Assembly (NCBI GenBank): GCA_002284615.2 | Contig: MU069539.1 | Location: forward strand, 131,393 to 143,973 | Source: Dunaliella salina | Taxonomy: Eukaryota; Chlorophyta; Chlorophyceae; Chlamydomonadales; Dunaliellaceae | Direction: 5' to 3' | DNA: 12,581 nt | Part shown: piece after piece, positions 1 through 7,356 of the stretch | Position numbering within the stretch: the first letter of the stretch is position 1 | How the letters are laid out: every line of letters starts with the position of its first letter | Made by a program: the position numbers and the translations under genes | The notes under the pieces: model-generated | The model's input: the letters and a program-made list of their open reading frames with translations, nothing else | Databases searched by the model: none | What the model was told of the DNA's origin: nothing

Positions 1-97
1 CTCTCCCAAGCTCACGAACTTTCAGTCAAATCTTCTTGCTGTAATTGACATCCATCCTGTCAATTCAGGTGCACTTGTTTACACTGCAAGCATGCAG
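1..97 (+). other. 3' end of an intron of the left SEC14 copy
   Basis: This ends in an AG acceptor at 96-97. It shares patches such as CTCTCCCAAGCTC and CATCCATCCTGTCAA with the matching intron of the right copy (about 10511-10658), showing that the duplication included introns. Confidence 0.7.
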
Positions 98-711
98 GGC
101 CGACCAGTTTACATCCAATTGCTGGGGAAGGTAAATGTGGAGGCGATGAAGAAAGTCACTACCGAGGACCGCATGATCAAGTTCCACATCCAGGAGTATG
201 AGCGCTGCAGGAAGGTCATCTTGCCAGTGTGCTCCAAGTTGGCTGGCCGCAACATCGACCAGACATTTGGCATCATGGATGTGAAAGGTGGGCAGTGTTT
301 CTAATTTGAATGGGGGTAGGTTCTCGCTTCGTGAGAAGAGAGGGGAAAAATCAAGGCAGTAGAAATTCCCCCTAGAGTAGGTAAGGTAAACGATTTACAA
401 CTGATCCAAAAAGCCGTGTGTCCTTTCCACTTGAGTAGAGTTGTGAAGATACCTTGCAATCAGAAACCAGCAAGAGGAATGCATCTTTCTTGTAACTTGC
501 TTGCTTGCTTTCTTTCCAATCATTTTGTTAAAGGGGAGGAGTCAAATCCAGCAAGTCAAGAAGGCGCTGTTGTCCAGTTCACAGTGCAAGTGCTGTTGTC
601 CAGAGTTTAAGGACAAAAATGTTGGCAGTGCAAGTGTCTGAAGTCATAGGGGCATCATGGACTGGGCAGTGTAGATTTAGGAACAAAAAGAACCACCTTT
701 GCAAAGCGTTA

Positions 712-790
<79 letters not shown>

Positions 791-2430
791 GCAATCCTCC
801 AAAGCTTCTCAAGCTTCAGTTGGACAGCTGTCTGAAAGTGCGTCTTTCCCCCTATACCAGAAAAAGCAATTACAGGTTACAGTTTACAGGTTGCCGGGGA
901 AGAAGGCCTCCAGTCAACACAACTGACTGCCGGCCTGTCCATAAAAAAGGAGTTCTTATAAAAATGGACAAAGCTTGTTGTTTTGATGCAAGCAAGAAAA
1001 TACGTCAGAAGACCGCACATGGTGAAAAGGCAGGCAGGTAAGGAGCCATTTGAGGTGAAACAACAAGGAGGAGAGGGCCACAAAACAAGGAAGCTTGTTT
1101 CAGCCAAAGAGAGCAGACCAGGGAGCTTCCACTTAGAAATAACATACTGGCAATCCTGCACATTGCCTTAGGCATAAGGGGGATCACATGTAGGAGAAAT
1201 AGAGTCATTCCTTGTGGCTTGCTCAATTTTTGAAGCATGGAGACAACATCAAACCATGCTGCGTACAACATGCCAAGGGAAGCCCAGGTTGTCAGGGGCA
1301 TACATGACATGCGCATTCTTGATTGGGAGAGCATACCAGTGGAGGTGAGGACTGCTTTTCTATTGAGGTCTTGAGAATGGTACGAGAAAATAGAAAACAA
1401 TCCAGCATGCCAGATGGCATGATCTGAAATCCACTACAAGCTGGCTCAAGTCTTAAGGGTCTGCTGAAAGTACTTTCTGTTGGAAGCATGTGTGGGCATC
1501 GCGTAAGCCATTCATGATGCATAAAAGGTGTGAAATCGAGCAACAGGAATTTCTGAACCTAGAGAGATACCAGCATGGAGTGTGTTTTGTAGAAAGAAGC
1601 AAATGTGCTCATTGTGGGTGGATTGTTTGCAGCTCCATATTGCACGACTGATTTTGCGCAGGCGTGGGACTGTCGCACTTCACGGGCGAGGTCAAACGCC
1701 TGCTGGGACTGATCACCAAGTACGACCAGGACAACTACCCCGAGATGCTGGGCCACATATGCGTCATTAACGCGCCCTGGGTGTTCCGCATGATATGGGC
1801 AGTGGTCAGGTGCTACCTGGATCCTCGCACACAGTCTAAAATCGAGGTACACACCCATCCGGCTCCCCTGCGCCACTCTGCCATCATGTTAAGCATTTTC
1901 AAACGGTATTGGCAATGTTGTGTTCTGGAACACAATGTCTTGTTTGCACCGCGTATTGTTTGCAAGCCTCGAAGTTAAAACTTGAAGAAGTATGCTTGAA
2001 ATGTGTGTTCCATCTCCAAGTGCGCAAATGGCTGCATTAGTCCTAGACCCAATGCCCCGCACAAGTGTACGTGCACGCACGCGTGCGCACACACACACAC
2101 ACACACTTCGAGGAAGTCCTCTCCCTCCCGCTTGCACGCCTAGCAGGTCCTGCACTCAGACCTTCTGCCTGCTGTGCATGTGTGAGTTGGCATTGGAATG
2201 GTAATCAACACGCAAAGTCGAAAAGACTATGCACACTCCGCTCGCATGCTCTGCAGATATTGGACTCCAACTACCTGCCTGCGTTGTTAAAGTGGGTGGA
2301 CAAAGAGTCGCTACCAGAATGGCTCGGAGGCTCCAGCCATGGCACCCTCATTGAGGACATTGGGCCCTGGTCTAATGGCAGGCTGATGGCTACCCTGGGC
2401 CTGAAGGTGGAGGACCATGCGAGCTCAAAG
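98..2430 (+). CDS. SEC14-like CRAL-TRIO lipid-transfer protein, left copy (partial, 3 exons)
   Basis: Exons 98-287, 1662-1846 and 2257-2430 are bounded by AG acceptors and GT donors (phases 0, 1, 0) and together encode 183 residues of a CRAL-TRIO lipid-binding domain. Proteins of this family bind or exchange phosphatidylinositol and another lipid at membrane surfaces. Visible landmarks are GRPVYIQLLGKV at the domain start, GIMDVKGVGLSHF across the first junction, DNYPEMLGH, INAPWVF, LDPRTQSKIE and a closing GGSSHGTLIEDIGPW. The Glu of YPEM and the Lys of QSKIE match, by spacing of 32 residues, the yeast Sec14 inositol-headgroup residues E207 and K239. Upstream exons lie left of the window. 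Against the right-hand copy I count 5 differences in 63 residues, 3 in 61, then 14 in 58. The donor at 2431 is inferred; without it the frame stays open to TGA at 2647. No later exons are found, so this copy may be a truncated or decaying paralogue. Confidence 0.85.
714..788. repeat. (GT)n microsatellite, 75 bp
   Basis: This is an uninterrupted alternating G/T tract inside an intron. It makes the apparent poly-Cys-Val and poly-His-Thr reading frames over it meaningless. It is prone to length polymorphism and to Z-DNA formation. Confidence 0.98.
921..1075. repeat. Diverged interspersed repeat, member 1
   Basis: By eye this aligns co-linearly with about 2868-3015, sharing CTGACTGC, GCCTGT, AAAAGGAGT, an A-rich stretch, AGCTTG-TGT, then GATGGTG/CATGGTG-like and AGCCAT blocks. 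The identity looks near 70 percent with small gaps. I recognise no coding frame and no terminal structure. It could be a short non-autonomous element, or a segment duplicated with the gene. Confidence 0.5.
1847..2256 (+). other. Intron of left SEC14 copy (410 bp)
   Basis: The donor is GTACAC and the acceptor CTCTGCAG. Its 3' half shares CTTGCACGCCTAGCAG and CTGCCTG patches with the matching 693-bp intron of the right copy. It carries a Z-DNA-prone tract and nothing else I can identify. Confidence 0.7.
2065..2106. repeat. Alternating purine-pyrimidine tract ending in (CA)n
   Basis: All 42 bases alternate purine and pyrimidine without a break: a mixed CG/CA/TA portion followed by (CA)9-10. This is the classic composition for left-handed DNA and for replication slippage. 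Confidence 0.9.
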
Positions 2431-3190
2431 GTCAGCTTCTGTCGCAAATTTGCGGCCAGTGTTGGGAGCTGGAAAAGCTGGAACGTGCGCCACGCCCCTT
2501 TTGTCGCCTTCCTGTCATACATTTACCATGCTGCATCCGTGTACTTTTCAAACGCACATGAATTTGTTATGTGCGCACTCAGTACATTCTGTTTTACAAA
2601 CAGGGCTTGCCATGGACCCATGGCTGCAAAAGGCAGCTCAGCACAGTGAACAGCAGATATTTTGACAGCAGCCATCCCTGCCTGGGCACCCCTGTTGTTC
2701 AGACATTTAAAGAGCTTTGTGTGCCTCTCCATCAAGTTGCTTTAAGCATGGTCCTGCACAAGGATTGCATACAAGTTGTTTTAAGACACTGTGTAAGGAT
2801 TTCAAGATTGCTGAGACGGGAGCAGGAACTGCAAACGTGCCTGGCTTTTAAGGTCCCCACTCAAAATGGCTGACTGCGAGCCTGTTCACGGAAAAGGAGT
2901 GATTTATGTAAAAAAAGAGACAGCTTGCTGTAATTCTGATAAGAGAATCACAACCGAGGACTGAAGATGGTGGATAGAAAGCAAGCGAGAAGCCATCTGA
3001 GAAGGAGGCAGAAAAGACCCTGAAAGGCAGGGCCCCACTGCACAGACAAAGACAAAGAACAAGTGTCGGGGTCTACTCCAGCAAGTTAAAGTAAATGAAC
3101 CATTGCATCTGTCGCGCAGACCCTATCCAGCAAGGTAAAGAACCACCCCTCAGCCCTGTGCATGACCTCCCGGCATAGCCTCGCCTCTTC
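2431..3190. other. Non-coding interval between left SEC14 exons and element B
   Basis: I find no further SEC14 exon here. The frame of the preceding exon runs open to 2649 but has lost resemblance to the family. The interval holds the second member of the diverged repeat pair and short A/G-rich sequence. Element B's first recognisable coding starts around 3190. Confidence 0.5.
2868..3015. repeat. Diverged interspersed repeat, member 2
   Basis: This is the partner of 921-1075, in the same orientation and about 1.95 kb away. The shared order of short blocks argues for common descent over chance, but the alignment was made by eye only. Confidence 0.5.
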
Positions 3191-3240
3191 CCAGTTAAAC
3201 AAACGAACATCTACCCTGTGAGAGCCAACTCGGTAGTTGA

Positions 3241-3443
3241 ACTGATGTGTGCACAGAGTTATGTAGACAGAACCATTTTAGCCTAGATCCCTATGAAGAA
3301 GGAAAGGCACTCAAAAGAGCTGCGGATCCCCTCCAACATGAAGCTCAGGAAAAAGGTAAGGTTACATTGCTTTATACGCCTACAGTTGTTACACAATAAG
3401 TCATCAGTCAAAAAGTATGGCCGCTAGGCTGCATGTTCAGGAA
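3241..3443 (+). pseudogene. Element B N-terminal coding remnant, left of the nested insertion
   Basis: Frame 1 reads as plausible protein: FSLDPYEEGKALKRA, then EKGKVTLLYTP, interrupted by TAA at 3397. It ends in ATG-TTC-AGG-AAC inside the 15-bp repeat. The same codons reappear at 4832 and continue as IEPPKHQKQYLTTLHP. This segment precedes the zinc finger. I cannot assign it to a named domain. A TGA at 3238 closes the frame on the left, although plausible protein sequence may extend a little further. Confidence 0.55.
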
Positions 3444-3445
3444 CA
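3431..3445. repeat. 15-bp target-site duplication, left copy
   Basis: GCATGTTCAGGAACA is identical to 4830-4844 and immediately flanks element A at its 3' (left) side. It is the expected footprint of target-primed insertion. Confidence 0.8.
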
Positions 3446-4829
3446 GAAAAGAAAAGTCTACGCAAGCCGAAGGCCGTGTGTATTAAGGGAAGAACCCCTA
3501 ACAAAAGTTAGAGGCCTCACCAGGAGGCCCTCCACCTAAACTAGACAAAACTAACCTAGGAGAGAGCAAGAGACAGAACTAATGGGGATCTGGAGGATTG
3601 CTAGCCACGCCCCTGAGCGCTCAGACTCTCCTTCTTCCATCCTCAGCCGCCGCGCCGCGCCCAGCAAACCCCCTCCCAGATGCCCTCTAAAAGCAAAGTG
3701 CATGTCTAGTGTTAATGATGGTGGATAATCTTTCGATGGCATGGTCCCTGAGCTTGGATGCTAGTGATTTGGNTTTCTGTTTGGTTAGACCCAGATTTAT
3801 GAGAGGTGAAATTGTTAGCTCATTGTAAATNGTGCCACCCANACCAATTAAGATGGTATGCAAAGTCACTTTGTTGTTCCTGTNTGGGTTTCTNAAGCTG
3901 CGTGTTTTAAGTCTAGTNATGGTGTGGGAANGTTGAGTCCGTGCACGTTCNANAGTGATGAAGGGATTTGTGTCAGGGCAGAATTTAAGTTCGACAAGGT
4001 GAATATCTCTATNATTTGGGGGGATCTTGGTAGGANCNAGGTGGGCTTGTCTGCCTGGGANGGGGCGCACAAANAGAGCATCAGGGCGGCTTTGGTGCCG
4101 AGCAGGTGAGGCAATGTCATTTGGGAAAACCCAATCTGGAATAGCTCGAGAGGTGTTTTCAAGGATTTGTATGCCTTGATCCAAAAGTCTGTCATGATTG
4201 CAGCCATCCATGCTGATGAGGGATGAGCCATACCGGCCTTGACTCAGGGCTTCTACACAGAGACTAAGGGCCGCATGGTGTCTGTTGGTGTGCATCCCAC
4301 TCATTGTTGGGTTGGTACACCTAAGCAGAACGTGATTGATGCTGTCCGTATTTGCACAGAATGGACACCTAACAGAACTGGAAAAATTGAAGTTGGAGGC
4401 ATGACTCTGTGTGTACAGTGTATCCGTTTGATACTTCATAAGATCTATTTGCTGTTTAAGGGTTATCTTTGGGCTTTTCCAGAAGGAGTTGCTGATCTCC
4501 TTGTTTGCAAGTTGAGGGGCTGGGTTGTAAACTTCAGTGTTGGCATTGGCGGTGGGTGGTGTGGCNTCGTTAAGCTTCTGCCATCTCTGGTAGTGGTATC
4601 CAGAGGTGTCAGCAGAGCCAAGCTTGTGTTTCTTGTGCATGTGTGTTTTAAGTTTGTCGCTCAGGTTGGTGAGATAGTGCATCAGAAGCGTGTGGTAGCG
4701 GTGCATGCCATCATTTTGTGTGGAAGAGGTCTTCAATGAAAGCCAATAGAAATTGTGGAAAGGGCCCCTGGCATCTGGAAGTGCAATGTCTATGGCGTGA
4801 GAGAGGGCTGCGGTGCGAGCGCAAGCGTC
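3446..4829 (-). mobile_element. Element A: 5'-truncated LINE-like insertion, 1,384 bp
   Basis: The element is inserted on the - strand within element B and bounded by a perfect 15-bp direct repeat. Its 5' end stops inside coding sequence, as is usual for incomplete reverse transcription. The first element codons read DACARTAAL, the terminal catalytic Asp region of RNase H. A 241-bp 3' untranslated segment (3446-3686) follows the stop codon. The extreme 3' end on the element strand is pyrimidine-rich (CTTTTCTTTTC) and not poly(A). Fifteen isolated N bases fall in it, 14 of them between 3773 and 4074, as expected if many near-identical copies were collapsed during assembly. Its open frame contrasts with the broken host element B, so it is the younger insertion. 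Confidence 0.8.
3687..4829 (-). CDS. Element A ORF C-terminus: CCHC zinc knuckle and restriction-like endonuclease
   Basis: These 380 codons are open and end in TAG at 3687-3689; the N-terminal part is missing. Counting from the codon at 4736: Cys124, Cys127, His135 and Cys140 form CPFC-x7-H-x4-C, the knuckle between polymerase and endonuclease in R2-like LINEs. Then come NRHH (residues 151-154), SRPDA (216-220) and HLVELK (246-251). RPD followed by E-x-K is a PD-(D/E)xK nuclease core, expected to nick target DNA for target-primed reverse transcription. A TLHTILIG block near 291-298 and a short basic tail follow. A segment at EISNSFW-KITLKQQI (80-97) matches the same position in element B. 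The ORF extends upstream of 4736 to the insertion junction, so no start codon is expected. N bases leave about 15 residues undefined, including some near the catalytic Asp. Confidence 0.8.
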   Translation of the reverse strand, partial: DACARTAALSHAIDIALPDARGPFHNFYWLSLKTSSTQNDGMHRYHTLLMHYLTNLSDKLKTHMHKKHKLGSADTSGYHYQRWQKLNXATPPTANANTEVYNPAPQLANKEISNSFWKSPKITLKQQIDLMKYQTDTLYTQSHASNFNFSSSVRCPFCANTDSINHVLLRCTNPTMSGMHTNRHHAALSLCVEALSQGRYGSSLISMDGCNHDRLLDQGIQILENTSRAIPDWVFPNDIASPARHQSRPDAXFVRPXPGRQAHXXPTKIPPNXRDIHLVELKFCPDTNPFITXERARTQXSHTXTRLKTRSXRNPXRNNKVTLHTILIGXGGXIYNELTISPLINLGLTKQKXKSLASKLRDHAIERLSTIINTRHALCF

Positions 4830-4844
4830 GCATGTTCAGGAACA
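4830..4844. repeat. 15-bp target-site duplication, right copy
   Basis: This is the second copy of GCATGTTCAGGAACA, at the 5' truncation point of element A. Beyond it element B resumes. Confidence 0.8.
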
Positions 4845-5367
4845 TTGAGCCTCCCAAGCACCAGAAACAGTACCTGACCACTTTGCACCCATGACCATAG
4901 AAAAATGGGCACTTCCAATGTTCAAACGCGCAGGGTTCACACGTGCCAATACCAAACCTGCCGCTCGAGCTGAGATTGAGTGTGCCTACTGTGAGATCTG
5001 CAACTGCAATGGCGGCAAAGAGCCCATAAACTTTGAGCCCCCCTAAATCAACATGTACACCTGCGACGTCTGCCACCGAACCTACCACTGGTCTTGCATG
5101 AAGGAGCTTGGATGCTACTCTGATGCACAAAGACAGGATATAGACAACAACAAAAATTGGGCCTGCCCTGCTTGCACACCTCTCAGTGACGATGAGAAAT
5201 TAGAAAGGGAATCAAACTCTTTCAGCAATGAACTATTATGCATTAATTGGGAGCCAAGCTGGGCACCTGAAGATATCAGGGAAGCTTGGCCCAATTTTCA
5301 CCAATGCATCCTTCCTTCCTTTGAGGCCTGCAAAGCTGAGCCAGACCTCTCCAGCTGCAGACTTTAA
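4832..5367 (+). pseudogene. Element B segment with PHD-like zinc finger
   Basis: Frame 2 (to about 4889) and then frame 1 (from ATG at 4891) read LTTLHP, then MTIEKWALPMFKRAGFTR. Zinc ligands follow: Cys at 4981 and 4990 (C-x2-C), Cys at 5062 and 5071 in TCDVCHRTYHWSC with His at 5086 and Cys at 5095, and Cys at 5164 and 5173 in WACPAC. The spacing C-x2-C, C-x2-C-x4-H-x2-C, W-x-C-P-x-C is that of a PHD finger (C4HC3), a fold that usually reads histone H3 tails; here it could also bind nucleic acid. A TAA at 5044 interrupts between the first and second ligand pairs. After the finger comes an acidic stretch and WEPSWAPEDI. The frame closes at 5365, with coding resuming one frame over. Confidence 0.65.
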
Positions 5368-6015
5368 GCTAGACAACCTTGAAAGGCAGGTATTTGAAGA
5401 CTCAGACAAGACAAACACTTAAAGGAAAAGCTACGCAAGCGGGACTAGCCCCCAAGCATCTCGGGAGGAACGACCTTAGCACCCGATATAGGGCCCGCCT
5501 TATCGAACCTCCACAGAATCAAACCCACGACCTCCACGTCCCTTTGGGGGATGCGGTCTGAATAGACCACACCGGGTCCCGCCAACTTAAAAACAACGTT
5601 AGACACGGAACTCCGCAACAAGGCCACCTTCGACATGAATCCCACGAACCCCCAAGTAGACATTAATGGAACTGGCCGCTGTGAATTCTTGATCACAACA
5701 GCTGACCTCATTAGGCCAAAGCCAAACAATACAACGGATCTCCACCCCAGAACAGATGCTACCCACCCCCCTTCCGTGCCATCAATACCACCTCTGTGCT
5801 ACCACAAATCTATTCCAAACAAGTGGCATGCATTTATGGCACAGATGGAAAATCAAAGGAATGCTAAACCCAAGGCGCATCAATATCCTCCACACTGCAT
5901 TCAACAGAGCCAGAGACAATGGGATCCACAGCACAATTCAACCTCCACCCCAAAGCTTGCCTCCGAGCTCGTGGGTCTTTCCTCACGCTCAATCCTCAAC
6001 AACGAAACAAAGTAA
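5368..6015 (+). pseudogene. Element B linker region between PHD-like and methyltransferase-like domains
   Basis: Frame 2 (FKLDNLERQVFEDSDKT, to about 5421) passes to frame 1 (LRKRD, then SGGTTLAPDIGPALSNLHRI), with TAG codons at 5446 and 5563. From 5587 the same frame reads LKTTLDTELRNKATFDMNP and VDINGTGRCEFLITTADLI, and it stays open to TAA at 6013. It is proline-rich towards the end, where the true frame is uncertain. I recognise the style of this block from algal element polyproteins but can assign it no enzymatic role. Confidence 0.5.
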
Positions 6016-6835
6016 GAAGATCAAGGATTCATACATGCATATATCCACACTGCCTTGCAAAAATGGGCTCTCGTAACCCAGGAAGAAATGGCTTCTCCCC
6101 TAGGCTACAATCCCTGCCACCTCAACTACTGGAGTGAACACCATCGAGATAAGGTATTTAAAGCAATCCATAACAGCCTCTCTTCCAAGTTCTCAGGATT
6201 TTAATATGCCATCCAATTTACGATGACCATGTGATATACCTAACTCTCAAACATGCCATTTTTTCTGCCATGCAACGAAGCTATGCCACAGCAACTTTCA
6301 TGTTCTTACCAAGCTGGGGGGGCCCTATGAGCACAAATCCATACTCTGAACTCCTGAATGCCTATCCTCACTTCTGTTACGCATTGGAAACCATACCCTC
6401 AACAAGACTCAACTATATAGCTATGCCCCCCCCCCCCCCTTCTGGCTAAGCCAAGAAATTGATCTTCCTCCATGCCACTCCTGGAGCCTACAAATGATTG
6501 TTGTCTGGAATACCGCTGCAAGAGTCCGCCTCAATGAAAACTACTCAAATTGGCTCACAGGCCTAAAACAAGACATCCGTGAAGCATTGTGGCTGGAAAG
6601 AAACAATAGCAACGACCTTATGCTAATCCAAGACACCCAGAAATTGAAACTGGCTTCAAGAAATTTAAAAAGCTACCTTCTGCACACCAACAAACCTCTC
6701 ACAGTACCACGCAAAGCCAACAAACTTTCTCACCGCTCAAATCATCCAGCCCTTATTTGGTACGCAAAGTTGAAAACTGGAGAGAATGGGCATACATGGA
6801 CGGCAGCTGCCATGTACACAATGGTAAACAAGTGA
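6016..6835 (+). pseudogene. Element B methyltransferase-like domain (tentative)
   Basis: Frame 1 reads HTALQKWALVTQEEMASPLG, then YWSEHHRDKVF and SSKFSGF. A shift at about 6203 leads into frame 3 with CHPIYDDHVIYLTLKHA (HPIY at 6210-6221), ATATFMFLPSW and PYSELLNAYPH. A run of 14 C at 6426-6439 is a slippage site, after which frame 2 continues with FWLSQEIDL and LQMIVVWNTAARV. HPIY followed by a hydrophobic strand and LPSW recalls motif IV (D/N/S-P-P-Y/F) and the following strand of DNA adenine methyltransferases. The canonical D/N-P-P is not present, so catalysis is doubtful and the fold assignment is inference only. The end blends into a low-similarity linker before RNase H. Confidence 0.35.
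6426..6439. repeat. Poly-C run (14 C)
   Basis: This homopolymer sits exactly where element B's coding passes from frame 3 to frame 2, so it is a likely slippage or sequencing indel site. Confidence 0.9.
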
Positions 6836-7310
6836 TTGGTGCAGGGGTCTACCNCCCCGCCAGTGACAGCACCAACCATGTCCAGCCGAAATGGAGCAGG
6901 AATCACTCATACCATCACTAGAGCTGAACTGGCGGCAATGGCAGCAGCCATGCTCCTAGGCTATCGTTGCATTGCCACTGACAGCCTTTGTTGTCTAGAA
7001 CAGATCAGAAAGCAAATACTCAGAACATCATCACCAGCACGTCTAGGGCCACATCCTCAAGATAAACATACAACTCATACGCAACTCACCTACCCCTGTT
7101 CATTTTTTCAAGGTTGAATTTCATGCCGGAATTGTTGGCAAAGGATGTGCGGATGCCGTTGCCAAACATTAGGCCATTGACACAGACATAACCTTCCCAT
7201 GTGCAAACCTTGAAGGCAATCCTTTTCATGACACCACCTGGCTTGCCTTTGAGGAAACTCCCTGCACTCATGCAAATGCTTCTAGACGCCTGAACCCACT
7301 GCCGTAAAGC
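6751..7310 (+). pseudogene. Element B RNase H domain
   Basis: Frame 1 gives WAYMDGSC followed by GKQVIGAGVY, with the first catalytic Asp at 6799. A shift near 6890 leads to frame 2, NGAGITHTITRAELAAM (Glu at 6926) and CIATDSLCCL (Asp at 6980). Frame 3 then gives HFFKVEFHAGIVG (His at 7122) and CADAVAKH (Asp at 7152), then TAG at 7170. All four D-E-D-D metal-binding residues and the conserved His are still readable although no single frame is intact. In LINEs this domain removes RNA from the RNA-DNA hybrid during second-strand synthesis. An N lies at 6854. Confidence 0.75.
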
Positions 7311-7356
7311 TAAAACACTTGTCCAACCTCCATGATGCTTTACGAAAACACAAGTT

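Larger units (their letters stand above)
288..1661 (+). other. Large intron of left SEC14 copy (1,374 bp)
   Basis: The intron runs from a GTGGGC donor to a TTTTGCGCAG acceptor. It is about 2.5 times the length of the same intron in the right copy (544 bp). The extra length holds a 75-bp TG tract and one member of a diverged repeat pair. I see no convincing protein-coding content on either strand; the open frames here are short or repeat-driven. Confidence 0.7.

Noticed and set aside
579..926. Open frames on both strands across the TG tract
   Set aside because: They consist of Cys-Val or His-Thr dipeptides from a microsatellite.
3417..3450. ATG at 3417 as the start of an element B ORF
   Set aside because: That frame meets TGA ten codons later after rejoining, while another frame gives continuous protein-like sequence on both sides.
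4239..4739. 166-codon + strand frame
   Set aside because: It lies antisense to the element A knuckle/endonuclease ORF, which has the recognisable motifs.
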